A stretch of DNA of 34,117 nt. Source: Kitasatospora sp. DSM 101779. Its GTDB lineage: Bacteria > Actinomycetota > Actinomycetes > Streptomycetales > Streptomycetaceae. Position 1 is the stretch's first letter, and each line of letters starts with the position of its first letter. The stretch spans positions 2,525,125 through 2,559,241 of the forward strand of contig NZ_JAHTIK010000001.1 in the NCBI RefSeq assembly GCF_025655475.1, written 5' to 3'. The notes below the pieces were generated by a model that saw nothing but the letters and a program-made list of their open reading frames with translations, was not told where the DNA came from and did not search any database. Positions 22,829 through 31,416 of this stretch are shown here, in pieces. A program made the translations under genes and the position numbers.

Positions 22829-24031
22829 ATGGGACGCCTCGCACAGACCGACGGCCTCACCGAGATCCAGCGGGACATCCTCGCCACCGTGCGGGACTTC
22901 GTCGACAAGGAGATCATTCCGGTCGCGACCGAGCTGGAGCACAAGGACGAGTACCCGACCGCGATCGTCGAGGGGATGAAGCAGCTCGGCCTGTTCGGCC
23001 TGACCATCCCCGAGGAGTTCGGCGGCCTGGGCGAGTCCCTGCTGACCTACGCCCTGGTGGTCGAGGAGATCGCCCGCGGCTGGATGTCCGTCTCCGGCAT
23101 CGTCAACACGCACTTCATCGTGGCGCACATGATCAACGCGCACGGCACCCAGGAGCAGAAGGAGTACTTCCTCCCGCGCATGGCGGCCGGCGAGATCCGC
23201 GGCGCCTTCTCGATGTCCGAGCCGGGCCTCGGCTCCGACGTCGCGGCGATCTCCACCAAGGGCGTCAAGGACGGCGAGTTCTACGTCCTCAACGGCCAGA
23301 AGATGTGGCTGACCAACGGCGGCACCTCCACCCTGGTCGCGGTGCTCTGCAAGACCGACGAGGGCGGCTCCACCCCGTACAAGAACATGACCACCTTCCT
23401 GATCGAGAAGGAGCCGGGCTTCGGCCCGAACCCGAAGGTCCCGGGCCTGACCGTCCCCGGCAAGATCGAGAAGATGGGCTACAAGGGCGTCGACACCACC
23501 GAGCTGGTGCTGCAGGACGTCCGCATCCCGGCCGACCGCATCCTGGGCGGCGTCCCCGGCCGCGGCTTCTACCAGATGATGGACGGCGTCGAGGTCGGCC
23601 GCGTGAACGTCGCCGCCCGCGGCTGCGGTGTCGCCCGCCGCGCCTTCGAGCTGGGCATCTCCTACGCCCAGCAGCGCACCACCTTCGGCAAGAAGATCGC
23701 CGAGCACCAGGCGATCCAGTTCAAGCTCGCCGAGATGGCCACCAAGGTCGAGGCCGCGCACCAGATGATGGTGATGGCCGCCCGCAAGAAGGACAGCGGC
23801 GAGCGCAACGACCTCGAGGCCGGCATGGCCAAGTACCTCGCCTCCGAGTACTGCAAGGAGGTCGTCGAGGACGCCTTCCGCATCCACGGCGGCTACGGCT
23901 TCTCCAAGGAGTACGAGATCGAGCGCCTCTACCGCGAGGCCCCGATGCTGCTCATCGGTGAAGGTACTGCGGAGATCCAGAAGATGATCGTCGGTCGCCG
24001 GCTGCTGGAGGAGTACCGCCTGGCCGACTGA
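22829..24031 (+). CDS. acyl-CoA dehydrogenase, probable (2S)-methylsuccinyl-CoA dehydrogenase
   Basis: A 400-residue FAD flavoprotein of the acyl-CoA dehydrogenase family with normal three-domain length. Landmarks: FGLTIPEEFGGLG near the N-terminus, FSMSEPGLGSDVAAI (flavin and substrate contact), MWLTNGG, QRTTFGKKIAEHQAIQFKLAEM, HGGYGFSKEYEIERLYREA, and GEGTAEIQ with Glu378 in the position of the classical catalytic base. In this cluster it should oxidise methylsuccinyl-CoA to mesaconyl-CoA and pass electrons to ETF. Some proteobacterial Mcd enzymes are, as I recall, larger, so substrate specificity here is inferred from position. The ATG at 22829 follows TAGGGAG. It ends the pathway cluster; a long hairpin follows. 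Confidence 0.86.
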   Translation: MGRLAQTDGLTEIQRDILATVRDFVDKEIIPVATELEHKDEYPTAIVEGMKQLGLFGLTIPEEFGGLGESLLTYALVVEEIARGWMSVSGIVNTHFIVAHMINAHGTQEQKEYFLPRMAAGEIRGAFSMSEPGLGSDVAAISTKGVKDGEFYVLNGQKMWLTNGGTSTLVAVLCKTDEGGSTPYKNMTTFLIEKEPGFGPNPKVPGLTVPGKIEKMGYKGVDTTELVLQDVRIPADRILGGVPGRGFYQMMDGVEVGRVNVAARGCGVARRAFELGISYAQQRTTFGKKIAEHQAIQFKLAEMATKVEAAHQMMVMAARKKDSGERNDLEAGMAKYLASEYCKEVVEDAFRIHGGYGFSKEYEIERLYREAPMLLIGEGTAEIQKMIVGRRLLEEYRLAD

Positions 24032-24145
24032 TCGGCCCGGTCCCCGACTTTCCGCATGGTCGGACGAGGGCGTGCGGGCCCGGTCCGACCCCCTGCCGCA
24101 CCGGCACGGCCTGGTCAGCCGTGGGGGGCGGTGCGGCGGGCCCGG

Positions 24146-24193
24146 AGGCGGCCGCAGGGCGCATACCAGCAGGTACGCGCTCTGCGGCCGCCT
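24146..24193. terminator. long cruciform-like terminator after the EMC cluster
   Basis: AGGCGGCCGCAGGGCGC (24146-24162) pairs with 24177-24193 at 16 of 17 positions, and the loop contains a further TACC-AGCA-GGTA stem, so almost the whole 48 nt is self-complementary. It lies about 115 nt past the dehydrogenase stop and separates the EMC genes from psd-pssA. Confidence 0.85.
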
Positions 24194-24293
24194 CTGTACA
24201 CCGCGGTCGCGACCGCGTCCTCCGGCGTGCCCGCCCCTCGTCCGGGGCGTCCGGCGCGTGATGAGAGGTGGGTCACGCGCCACGCCCGAGCCC

Positions 24294-24322
24294 TTGGGGA
24301 ACCACCCCGCCTCGGCTACGGT
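24294..24322 (+). promoter_or_regulatory. candidate promoter of psd-pssA
   Basis: TTGGGG (24294-24299) and TACGGT (24317-24322) are exactly 17 nt apart. Transcription near 24329 would give a leader of about 165 nt before the psd ATG. The leader holds a GGCAC-C-GTGCC palindrome at 24346-24356. Confidence 0.4.
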
Positions 24323-24493
24323 CGTATACATAGCAGGCATGGTTCGGCACCGTGCCCGGCATATCCACGAACAGGCGGCTTGCCCACCTACCGCCTGGTC
24401 CCGATAGCATCCACCGGGACAGCGTCCCCATGTACCCGATCCCCGCGGTGGCCCCCGTCCAGCGGCCATGATCCCCCGCGACTAAGGTCTTCG

Positions 24494-25186
24494 ATGCCCA
24501 TCAGCCCGTCCCCTCACACCTCCGTCCCGGGCGGCGACTCCTTCGCCGTACCGACGGCCGGTCGGCGTCCGCGCGTGACGATCGCGCGCGGCGCGACCCC
24601 CTGGTTCGCCCCGACCCTGGCCACCGCCGCCGTGACGACCGCCCTCACCCGGCGCTCCGGCAAGTGGGCCCTGGCGGCTGTCCCGGCCTGCGCCCTCGGT
24701 GCGGGCATGCTGTGGTTCTTCCGCGACCCGGAGCGTGAGATCGGCACCGGCAGAGTCATCTCCCCCGCGGACGGCGTGGTGCAGTCGATCGACGCCTGGC
24801 CGGACGGCCGGACCCGGGTGGCCATCTTCATGAGCCCGCTCAACGTGCACGTCAACCGGGCCCCGCTGCCCGGCACCGTGACCTCCGTGGAGCACGTCGC
24901 CGGCGGCTTCGTCCCGGCGTTCAACAAGGACAGCGACCAGAACGAGCGGGTCGTCTGGCACTTCGACACCGAGCTCGGCGACATCGAGATGGTGCAGATC
25001 GCAGGGGCCGTGGCCCGTCGCATCGTGCCGTACGTGAGCGCCGGCACCAAGGTCGAGCAGGGCGAGAGGATCGGTCTGATCCGCTTCGGCTCCCGCGTCG
25101 ACACGTACCTGCCGGCAGGCGTCGAGGTTGGCGTCGAGGTCGGCCAGAAGACCACCGCCGGGGTGACGCGCCTTGACCGTGACTGA
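24494..25186 (+). CDS. psd: phosphatidylserine decarboxylase proenzyme
   Basis: A 230-residue type II-like phosphatidylserine decarboxylase that makes phosphatidylethanolamine, a major Streptomyces membrane lipid. It is pyruvoyl-dependent: the proenzyme cleaves itself between Gly199 and Ser200 in RFGSR, and the serine becomes the pyruvoyl group of the small alpha chain. Other landmarks: a hydrophobic segment at about 40-75 for membrane association, FFRDPER at 75-81, ISPADGVV at 89-96 and FMSPLNVHVNRAP at 112-124. The ATG at 24494 has only a modest AAGG site. The 3' end overlaps pssA by 14 nt, so the two are co-translated. In this order the genes supply both steps from CDP-diacylglycerol to phosphatidylethanolamine. 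Confidence 0.93.
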   Translation: MPISPSPHTSVPGGDSFAVPTAGRRPRVTIARGATPWFAPTLATAAVTTALTRRSGKWALAAVPACALGAGMLWFFRDPEREIGTGRVISPADGVVQSIDAWPDGRTRVAIFMSPLNVHVNRAPLPGTVTSVEHVAGGFVPAFNKDSDQNERVVWHFDTELGDIEMVQIAGAVARRIVPYVSAGTKVEQGERIGLIRFGSRVDTYLPAGVEVGVEVGQKTTAGVTRLDRD

Positions 25187-26054
25187 TCCTGAGACTCTCG
25201 TCGGCCTCGGAGACGAGGAGGAGACGGAGCTGCGGCGCCGCCGTTGGGCGCGCGACCGCGAGCTGCGGGCGCCCCGTTCGCCGCAGCACCTGTCCACCGC
25301 CGACTTCCTGACCCTGGGGAACGCCGTCTGCGGCTTCCTGGCGATCTACTCGATCACCACCGGGGTCCTGATGCCGCACCTCACCGGCGAGACCACCGCG
25401 CCGAACCGCAACAGCGCCGCCACCGCGGTCACGCTGCTGCTGATCGGTTCGATGTGCGACCTGTTCGACGGCCTGGTGGCCCGCAAGCTGCGCTCCTCGG
25501 CGCTGGGTGCGGAGCTGGACAACCTGGCCGACCTGATCAGCTTCGGCATCGCCCCGGCGTACTTCGTGGCGGTCTGGGGCATCGTGTCGCCGGACAGCAA
25601 CCAGCAGCTCTCGGCGTTCATCGCGCTGACCGTCCTGCTGGCGGTGGTGCTGCGGCTCGCCCGGTTCTCGGCCGTCAAGATGCGGCCGGGGATCTTCCAG
25701 GGCATGCCGTGCCCGATGGGCGCGATGACGGTGATCGCCATCGTGCTCCTCGACCCGCCGTTCGTGCCGGGCCTGCTGATGATCTTCGGTGTGGCGTACC
25801 TGATGGTCAGCCGCATCGAGTACCCGAAGCCGCAGGGTCTGCTCGCCACCGCGACGCTCTGCTGGATCGTCGTCTCGATCGGCTGCCTGGCGGCCTGGGC
25901 GGCCGGTCTGCCCGGCGGCGACATGCTGATGCACATCGGCGCCGTCGCCCAGATCACGCTCGCCGCGATGGCGCCGCTGCTGGTGATCCGCCGCAAGGTC
26001 GGCGAGAAGGTCGGCGACGTCCGCGCCCGCCGCGCGGAGTCCCGCGGCTGCTGA
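25173..26054 (+). CDS. pssA: CDP-diacylglycerol-serine O-phosphatidyltransferase
   Basis: A 293-residue integral membrane enzyme that joins CDP-diacylglycerol and serine to give phosphatidylserine, the substrate of psd. The CDP-alcohol phosphotransferase signature is complete: DG-x2-AR-x8-G-x3-D-x3-D, read as FDGLVARKL then GAELDNLADLISFG. About eight hydrophobic segments follow the cytosolic arm of about 40 residues, and the tail is basic. The start used is TTG at 25173 because homologues that I recall begin MTV-DPET. A GTG two codons later (25179) is possible. Overlap with psd and the terminator right after the stop define a two-gene operon. Confidence 0.92.
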   Translation: MTVTDPETLVGLGDEEETELRRRRWARDRELRAPRSPQHLSTADFLTLGNAVCGFLAIYSITTGVLMPHLTGETTAPNRNSAATAVTLLLIGSMCDLFDGLVARKLRSSALGAELDNLADLISFGIAPAYFVAVWGIVSPDSNQQLSAFIALTVLLAVVLRLARFSAVKMRPGIFQGMPCPMGAMTVIAIVLLDPPFVPGLLMIFGVAYLMVSRIEYPKPQGLLATATLCWIVVSIGCLAAWAAGLPGGDMLMHIGAVAQITLAAMAPLLVIRRKVGEKVGDVRARRAESRGC

Positions 26055-26080
26055 GCCCGGGGTCACCCCGCAGTCCCGAC

Positions 26081-26121
26081 GAGAGGGGCCCGTGTCCGAA
26101 CCGGACACGGGCCCCTCTCGC
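26081..26121. terminator. perfect 19-bp-stem bidirectional terminator
   Basis: CGAGAGGGGCCCGTGTCCG and its exact reverse complement are separated by a 3-nt loop, AAC. It lies between the convergent ends of pssA and the leftward gene ending at 26147 and should serve both. Confidence 0.9.
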
Positions 26122-26146
26122 ATGCCCGGAGGTCCGGGACGACCGA

Positions 26147-27652
26147 CTACCGGCCGGCACCGCCGTCGTGGACGCTGAAGGCGGAGCGGCGGGCCGCCCG
26201 GGCCACGGCCGGGTCCGGGTGGACGCCGGAGACGGCGGTCAGCACCGAGGCCGCCCGCGGGTGGCCGGACTGCCGGGCGCGGTTGAACAGCCGCACCGGC
26301 TCGCCCGCCGAGGCACCCTCGACGTGCGGCACCAGCAGCGCCGTGTCGCCGTGGTCGAGCACGGCGGCGGCGGTGTCCACCCACAGCCAGGCGGCGTCCT
26401 CCGCGCCCAGCACGTCGGCCGGGGACACCGGGCCGTCGTCGGACCGCTCGGCCAGCCAGAGCAGCGCGTACGGCCGCAGCACCTGCTCGTCCACCGCCGC
26501 GCGGACGGCCTGCTCGGCGGGGCCGCCGGCGACCCGCAGGGCCTCGAAGGCGAGACCGCGCAGCAGGGCGTCCTCGCCGCGGGCGGCGTCCAGCAGCTCG
26601 GCGACCGCGCGGTCGGCCGGGCGGGCGGCGACCCAGGCCCGGTACTCGGCCCGGGCCGGGCCCGGGGTGTAGTCGGCGCAGGCGGCGAGCAGCTCCAGTG
26701 CGTCCTGCTCGATGTGGCCGGCGGCGGTCTGCGCGACGGTGCAGATCTCCTCCAGCTTGGCGCGGACCGCCCAGTGCCCGAGCGGGGAGAGCTCGGCGGC
26801 GTCGTTGCGGCGCTCCAGGGCGCCGACGGCGGCCAGGCCGTCCAGCATCCAGTCGAGGACCGCGGCGACGTCGGCCGCGGAGGTCGGGGTGTCGATCTGC
26901 GGCTCCCGGCAGGTGCCGCGGACGGCGGACATGGCGGAGGCGGCGTGCGGCACCGGCGAGGGGCCGAACGAGCCGGTGCCGGCGCCGTGCCGGCGCTCGT
27001 CCAGGCCGCGGCGCAGCAGCTCCAGGAGCTCGCTGTCGGGCACGGGCCCGTCCACCAGGTGCAGGAAGGACAGCAGGTGCGGTGCCTGGTCGACGGCCTG
27101 GCCGGCGAGCAGCGCGAAGACGCCGCGCAGGGCCGCCGGCGGGACGGGGGCGAGCAGCGTCCAGGCGTCGAACAGCGCGGACCAGCCGCGGATCACCGCC
27201 TCGTCGTCGTGCTCCCAGGCGTTCAGCCGCCAGCCGGGCCCGGCGCCGCCGTCGCGCAGCTCCACCAGGCCGACCAGCAGGGCCTGGCCCCAGGCCTTGG
27301 CGGCGGCGCCGACGGTCATGGCGAGGGCACGCCCGGCGGCCCGGGCGTCGTCGGGCAGGAGTTCGCCGCGCTTGTCGACCTCGCCGAGCTCGCCGGCCCA
27401 GCGGGAGATGCGCACCGCGTCGGCGAGCATCCTGCGGGCGAGCGGCGCCAGCTCTGCGGGAGCGGGGAAGCCGTCCGGCACCGGCACCCGGCCGCGGCCC
27501 GGCTTGGGCGCTGGGGTACGGCGGCGGACTGGCCCGCCCGGAGGCGTGCTCTCGGCTCGGCGGGCCGCTCCTGGCAGACGGGTCACCGTCGCTCCGGTGC
27601 GGATCGCGGGCTGGAGCGGGGCATCACGGTCGCGCGGGTTCCGAGACGTCAC
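26147..27652 (-). CDS. unrecognised 501-residue protein
   Basis: Coding is supported by consistent frame use over 1.5 kb and by terminator placement, but I do not recognise the family. The first 60 residues are basic and proline-rich (RRRTPAPKPGRGRVPVPDG), probably disordered. Residues about 65-240 are helical with many leucine/alanine heptad-like positions. A segment ELSPLGHWAVRAKLEEI near 310 resembles the winged-helix-like stretch of some bacterial proteins. Residues about 340-490 look like short alpha-helical repeats of HEAT type (HPRAASVLTAVSGVHPDPAVARAARRSA at the end). There is no signal peptide, membrane segment or catalytic motif. The GTG at 27652 is the only reasonable start; its ribosome-binding site is weak. 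The 168 nt upstream shows no clear promoter. Confidence 0.65.
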   Translation of the reverse strand: MTSRNPRDRDAPLQPAIRTGATVTRLPGAARRAESTPPGGPVRRRTPAPKPGRGRVPVPDGFPAPAELAPLARRMLADAVRISRWAGELGEVDKRGELLPDDARAAGRALAMTVGAAAKAWGQALLVGLVELRDGGAGPGWRLNAWEHDDEAVIRGWSALFDAWTLLAPVPPAALRGVFALLAGQAVDQAPHLLSFLHLVDGPVPDSELLELLRRGLDERRHGAGTGSFGPSPVPHAASAMSAVRGTCREPQIDTPTSAADVAAVLDWMLDGLAAVGALERRNDAAELSPLGHWAVRAKLEEICTVAQTAAGHIEQDALELLAACADYTPGPARAEYRAWVAARPADRAVAELLDAARGEDALLRGLAFEALRVAGGPAEQAVRAAVDEQVLRPYALLWLAERSDDGPVSPADVLGAEDAAWLWVDTAAAVLDHGDTALLVPHVEGASAGEPVRLFNRARQSGHPRAASVLTAVSGVHPDPAVARAARRSAFSVHDGGAGR

Positions 27653-27820
27653 GCCGAGCAGTCTTCCCCGTGCACGGGCCTTCTGTCACATCGAGTTCTA
27701 CGCGCGATCGTAGGTCCGCTCCGCGGACAGGGGATGAGATCGGGCAACAGCCGCCAAACCGGGTCACCGGAGCGGGAAAACCTGGCATGAGCACGCTCTT
27801 CTCGGGCGGGCCCGGCCGGC

Positions 27821-28954
27821 TCACAGCAGCGGGGTGAGCCAGCGGCGCAGCGCCTCGCCGTAGCCGTCCGGGTCGGCGTTCCACAGGGCCGCGTGCGCGC
27901 CGTCCGGGACGGGGTGCAGGCTCACCAGGTCGTCGCGCCGCCGGGCGAGGCGCTCGGCCGCCGCGAAGGGCGCCACCGCGTCCACCGGGCTGTGCAGCAG
28001 CAGGGCCGGCACGTTCAGGTCGGTGCCGTCGGCCAGCCGGGCGAAGCCCGCCAGGTCGACCTTGGTGCGGCCCTCGGCGGCCAGTGCGCCGAGCTCGGCG
28101 AGCGGGGCGGGCACGCCGGCCCGGGCGGCCTCCCGGCGGACGGTCGCGGGCCAGTCCAGCACCGGCGAGTCCAGCACCAGGCCGGCGATCGAGTCGCGCC
28201 AGGCCGAGCGGGCCGCGGTGTGCAGCGCCATGGTGGCGCCGAGCGACCAGCCGTACAGCACGATCCGGCCGGCGCCGTTCGCCTGCGCGAGGCGGACGGC
28301 GGCGTCGACGTCCCGCCACTCGGTCTCGCCGAAGTGGCCGAGGCCGTCCGGGGAGGGCGGGGCGCCCTCGTCGCCGCGATGGGTGACGACGAGGACGGGC
28401 ATCCGCAGCGCGTGCAGCACCGGCAGCACCGGGAGGGCCTGCTGCCGGTCGGCACCCGGTCCGTGCACCAGGATCGCCCACAGCCCGCGGATGCCCGGCA
28501 GGTACCAGGCCGGCATCGGGCCGAGCTCGCCGTCGACGTCGGTCGGGGTGAAGTCCAGGCCGAGCGCGGAGGCCGGGTCGCCGAGGTGCACCCGGGCGGT
28601 CACCCGGACCTCCGTCCCGCTGTACAGCGAGCCGGCGCCGGTGGCGAGCAGCCGGCGGGTGACGCTCTGCGGCCCGGTGGACAGCACGTCGCCGACCACC
28701 GCGTGCCCGCCCTCGGCCCACTCCAGGGCGTAGCGGCCCGGCCGCTCGGTCTCCACGCTGCGGGTGAGCACGACGCGGTCCGCGGCCAGTTCCTGCACCC
28801 GGATGCCCGGCCCGCCCGCCGAGCCGGCGCCCGCGAAGGCGCCCCCGAGACCGGGCCGGACGGCCCGTTCGGACACCCGGCGGCCGATCAGCAGTGCCGC
28901 GGCACCCGTCCCGACGGCGGCGGCCGCGACGATCGCGGCGGTTCCCCAACGCAT
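27821..28954 (-). CDS. alpha/beta hydrolase, membrane-anchored
   Basis: A 377-residue hydrolase with an N-terminal hydrophobic segment (about 5-23) that is probably a signal anchor. Residues about 50-135 form a beta-rich lead-in domain. The alpha/beta-hydrolase core follows from about 155. The catalytic triad is readable: Ser237 in GWSLGA, Asp325 in HSPVDAVAPF and His354 in DGAHAALW. THRGDEG at 191-197 is close to the family's oxyanion-side strand and loop. Substrate is unknown; peptidase-like (S9) or esterase activity are both possible. The ATG at 28954 follows CGGGAG by 4-5 nt. It stands alone between the unrecognised gene and the HTH regulator, all leftward, with 168 and 285 nt gaps, so it is probably separately transcribed. 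Confidence 0.85.
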   Translation of the reverse strand: MRWGTAAIVAAAAVGTGAAALLIGRRVSERAVRPGLGGAFAGAGSAGGPGIRVQELAADRVVLTRSVETERPGRYALEWAEGGHAVVGDVLSTGPQSVTRRLLATGAGSLYSGTEVRVTARVHLGDPASALGLDFTPTDVDGELGPMPAWYLPGIRGLWAILVHGPGADRQQALPVLPVLHALRMPVLVVTHRGDEGAPPSPDGLGHFGETEWRDVDAAVRLAQANGAGRIVLYGWSLGATMALHTAARSAWRDSIAGLVLDSPVLDWPATVRREAARAGVPAPLAELGALAAEGRTKVDLAGFARLADGTDLNVPALLLHSPVDAVAPFAAAERLARRRDDLVSLHPVPDGAHAALWNADPDGYGEALRRWLTPLL

Positions 28955-29239
28955 GGCGCTCCCGGTGTGGCGGCACGGACATGGCGATCCCAGTCCACGC
29001 CCGCGCCCGGAGGCGGGCCACCCGGGCGGTCCGTCCGGGCGGCCGGGCCCTCTCTTTCGGATCCTGCCGGATCAGCGTGCGGCGGTACGCGCCCGGCCGG
29101 GCGCGCCGACGGATCGTCCTCGCACTGGGCCGTACGTGGACGATTCGCCGGTGTGGTCGGGCTGGGGGCGCCGCCCCGCACCCTCGGGGCTGGAGAGATG
29201 CCCGGCGTCGCACGCCCGGCAAGATCCGAGAGAGAAGGC
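28955..29239. other. intergenic region between the hydrolase and HTH genes
   Basis: 285 nt with no convincing gene. A hairpin GCCCGGCGT-CGC-ACGCCCGGC at 29200-29220 (8 of 9 pairs) lies 20 nt past the stop of the leftward HTH gene and may be its terminator. The hydrolase promoter must lie in the remainder but is not evident. Confidence 0.4.
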
Positions 29240-29929
29240 CTAGACCGGAACGTCGGGGCCCCGGCGGGCCAGCAGCTCCCAGAACCGCTCCGCGAGCGGC
29301 CGGGCCGGCGGCCGGGCGGCGTCCGGCACCGACGAGCCCCAGTGCCCGGGGACGAGGTACTCGTCCTGCAGCTCGGCCAGCACCCCGCCCAGCAGGTCGT
29401 GCGGAACGGGCACGATCCGGCCCACCTCCCGCAGCTGCGCCTGCCAGCGGCCGTCCACCACCTGACGCAGCCGCCGGTCGAGGTCGTCCTGACGTCCGGT
29501 CACCCGGACCAGCACCCGCAGCGGCAGCCCGAGCACGTGCGCCAGCGCCAGGCCCTGCTCCCCGTCCGCGTCCCAGCGTCCGGTGGCCTCGGCCTTGGCG
29601 TAGGTGGCCGCGCCCACCCCGATCCGGTGAGCGGCCTGCTCCCGGGTGAGCTCCCGGGCCAGCCGGAAGTCCCGCAGGGTGGCCGGCGTGACGCCCATCA
29701 GCTGCGCGGGCGGGCACCACAGTGCGCGGGACAGCGCGATGAACTCCTCCTCCGACGGGAGGAACTCACCGGCCTCCCAGGCCGCCACGTGGGCGGGCAG
29801 CAGCCGGACGCCGTGCGCGGCCATGGCCTCGGCGACCTGCTCCGGGGTCAGGCCGAGCCCGGCGCGGTGCGCCCGCGCGGCCCGCGGGGAGAAGGGCACC
29901 GGAGGCGGTGCGGACGGTCTGCGTCGCAT
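29240..29929 (-). CDS. XRE-type regulator with two helix-turn-helix regions
   Basis: A 229-residue putative DNA-binding protein. Two Cro/CI-like helix-turn-helix units follow one another: about 23-75 (GLTPEQVAEAMAAHGVRLLPAHVAAWEAG) and about 84-135 (LRDFRLARELTREQAAHRIGVGAATYAKAEATGRW). The C-terminal part is helical with an acidic and proline-rich end. The start is the ATG at 29929, preceded by TACGTT at 8 nt, so probably leaderless; longer in-frame starts have no TetR/XRE-like or coding-like sequence. It is divergent from the cobalamin-riboswitch operon, but there is no evidence that it regulates that operon. Target genes are unknown. Confidence 0.78.
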   Translation of the reverse strand: MRRRPSAPPPVPFSPRAARAHRAGLGLTPEQVAEAMAAHGVRLLPAHVAAWEAGEFLPSEEEFIALSRALWCPPAQLMGVTPATLRDFRLARELTREQAAHRIGVGAATYAKAEATGRWDADGEQGLALAHVLGLPLRVLVRVTGRQDDLDRRLRQVVDGRWQAQLREVGRIVPVPHDLLGGVLAELQDEYLVPGHWGSSVPDAARPPARPLAERFWELLARRGPDVPV

Positions 29930-29937
29930 GCGACAAG

Positions 29938-29943
29938 AACGTA
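29938..29943 (-). promoter_or_regulatory. -10 element of a leaderless promoter (XRE gene)
   Basis: On the minus strand TACGTT stands 8 nt before the ATG at 29929. No Shine-Dalgarno is present. Spacing is one base longer than the other three leaderless candidates here. Confidence 0.4.
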
Positions 29944-30107
29944 CGGGCGGCCGCGCGGCACCACCCACACGCCGAACGCACGAACCGGGCCCCCGCGGCC
30001 GCGCCGGAGACTGGAGGATCGTACGGGGCGGTCGGCGACCGGGTGCGGCGACGGAGTGCGCGACGGAGTGTGACCAAGCCCTCCGGAGGCTTTGTTGACT
30101 GGTGGTC

Positions 30108-30292
30108 GGAGGGCGTGATGGGATCTCGGGGCCATACGGAGGCATGCAGAGGAAGCCGGTGCGAGTCCGGCGCGGTCCCGCCACTGTCACCGGGGAGCAC
30201 GCTCGACCTGCATGGTCACGGCGGTCCGCCACAGGGCCGCTGGAAGGCCCGAGCGCGCGCCGGACCCGGAAGCCAGGAGACTCTCGCCGCCG
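30108..30292 (+). promoter_or_regulatory. cobalamin riboswitch
   Basis: The conserved core is readable: GAAGCCGGTGCGAGTCC, then GGTCCCGCCACTGT at 30174-30187, and the B12-box AGCCAGGAGAC at 30271-30281. These are the J3-4/P4-P6 and box elements of the adenosylcobalamin riboswitch. The ends are approximate, because P1 could not be folded with certainty. It lies about 95 nt ahead of the cobD start, where it should switch off the cobalamin genes when the coenzyme is plentiful. In this group the switch usually acts by masking the ribosome-binding site rather than by a poly-U terminator. Confidence 0.93.
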
Positions 30293-30387
30293 GTTCGTCG
30301 ATCCAGGGCGCGGACCCTGAGTGAGGACACGCACGCCATGCAGGCTGCCCAGCGGTCACCGCTGCGCCCCGACCGGGGAGCCGGGCC

Positions 30388-31416
30388 GTGGCCCGGGTGA
30401 GCACCGCCCCCTACCTGCTGGGCGCCCTCGCCGGCTACCTCGCCGACACCGCCCTCGCCGACCCCCGCCGAGGCCATCCGGTGGCCCTCTTCGGCAGCGC
30501 CGCCGGACGTCTGGAACGCCGGCTCTGGCGCGACCACCGGGGCGCCGGCACCGCCTTCACCGCGCTGAGCGTCGGCGCGGTCGCGACCGGTGCCGCCCTC
30601 GCCGACCACGCCCTGCGGCGCCGTCCCGCGGCCCGAGCCGCGCTCGCCGCGGCCGCCGCCTGGACGGTCCTCGGCGGCACCTCGCTGACCCGCGAGGCCC
30701 GGGCGATCGGCCGCTCCCTGGAGACCGGCGACCTGGCCGCCGCCCGCGGACGGCTCCCCCACCTGTGCGGGCGCGACCCGAGCACCCTGGACGAGCAGCA
30801 GATCGCCCGCGCCGTGGTGGAGTCCGTCGCCGAGAACACCGCCGACGCGGTCGTCAACGCGCTCACCTGGGGCGCCCTTGCGGGCACCCCGGGGCTGCTG
30901 GCCTTCCGGGCCGTCAACACCCTGGACGCGATGGTCGGCCACCGCTCGCCGCGCCACCTGCGCTTCGGCTGGGCCTCCGCCCGTCTCGACGACGTGGCGG
31001 GCTGGCCGGGGGCCCGGCTCACCGCGCTGCTGACCGTCGCCGCGGCGGAGCACCCGCGGGCCGCCTGGAAGGTCTGGCGTCGCGACGGTTCGTCACACCC
31101 CAGCCCCAACGCAGGCCAGGCCGAATCGGCCTTCGCTGGCGGCCTCGGCGTCCGGCTCGGCGGCACCCTGCAGTACGGCGAGCGCGTGGAGCACCGCCCC
31201 GTCCTCGGCGCCGAACTCCGCCCGGTCGCCGTCGCGGACATCGAACGCGCCTGCCGCCTCTCCCGCCGCGTCGGCATCCTGGCCCTGGCGGTGACGACGG
31301 CCACCCGCGGCCTCACCGGACTGATCGGAGCACCCGAGGGGCGCGTCGAGGTCCGGCGCGCCCCTCGGGCGGCCCTTCAGGTGCGGCGCACACGTAAGCA
31401 AGGGAGTGTCACGTGA
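30388..31416 (+). CDS. cobD: adenosylcobinamide-phosphate synthase (CobD/CbiB)
   Basis: A 342-residue integral membrane enzyme that attaches the aminopropanol arm to adenosylcobyric acid in cobalamin synthesis. Family patterns: [21 protein letters not shown] near the N-terminus, [20 protein letters not shown] at 139-158, [15 protein letters not shown] at 172-186, [21 protein letters not shown] at 241-261. Four to five hydrophobic segments are present. The GTG at 30388 follows GGGGAG by 7 nt; a second GTG three codons on is possible. The end overlaps cobQ by 4 nt (GTGA). The last 25 residues are basic and beyond the family core. It is the first gene after the riboswitch. Confidence 0.93.
   Translation: MARVSTAPYLLGALAGYLADTALADPRRGHPVALFGSAAGRLERRLWRDHRGAGTAFTALSVGAVATGAALADHALRRRPAARAALAAAAAWTVLGGTSLTREARAIGRSLETGDLAAARGRLPHLCGRDPSTLDEQQIARAVVESVAENTADAVVNALTWGALAGTPGLLAFRAVNTLDAMVGHRSPRHLRFGWASARLDDVAGWPGARLTALLTVAAAEHPRAAWKVWRRDGSSHPSPNAGQAESAFAGGLGVRLGGTLQYGERVEHRPVLGAELRPVAVADIERACRLSRRVGILALAVTTATRGLTGLIGAPEGRVEVRRAPRAALQVRRTRKQGSVT

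Noticed and set aside
24346..24356. GGCAC-C-GTGCC palindrome in the psd leader as a third copy of the ccr operator
   Set aside because: The arm spacing is 1 nt rather than 3 and the outer bases differ, so it is probably unrelated.
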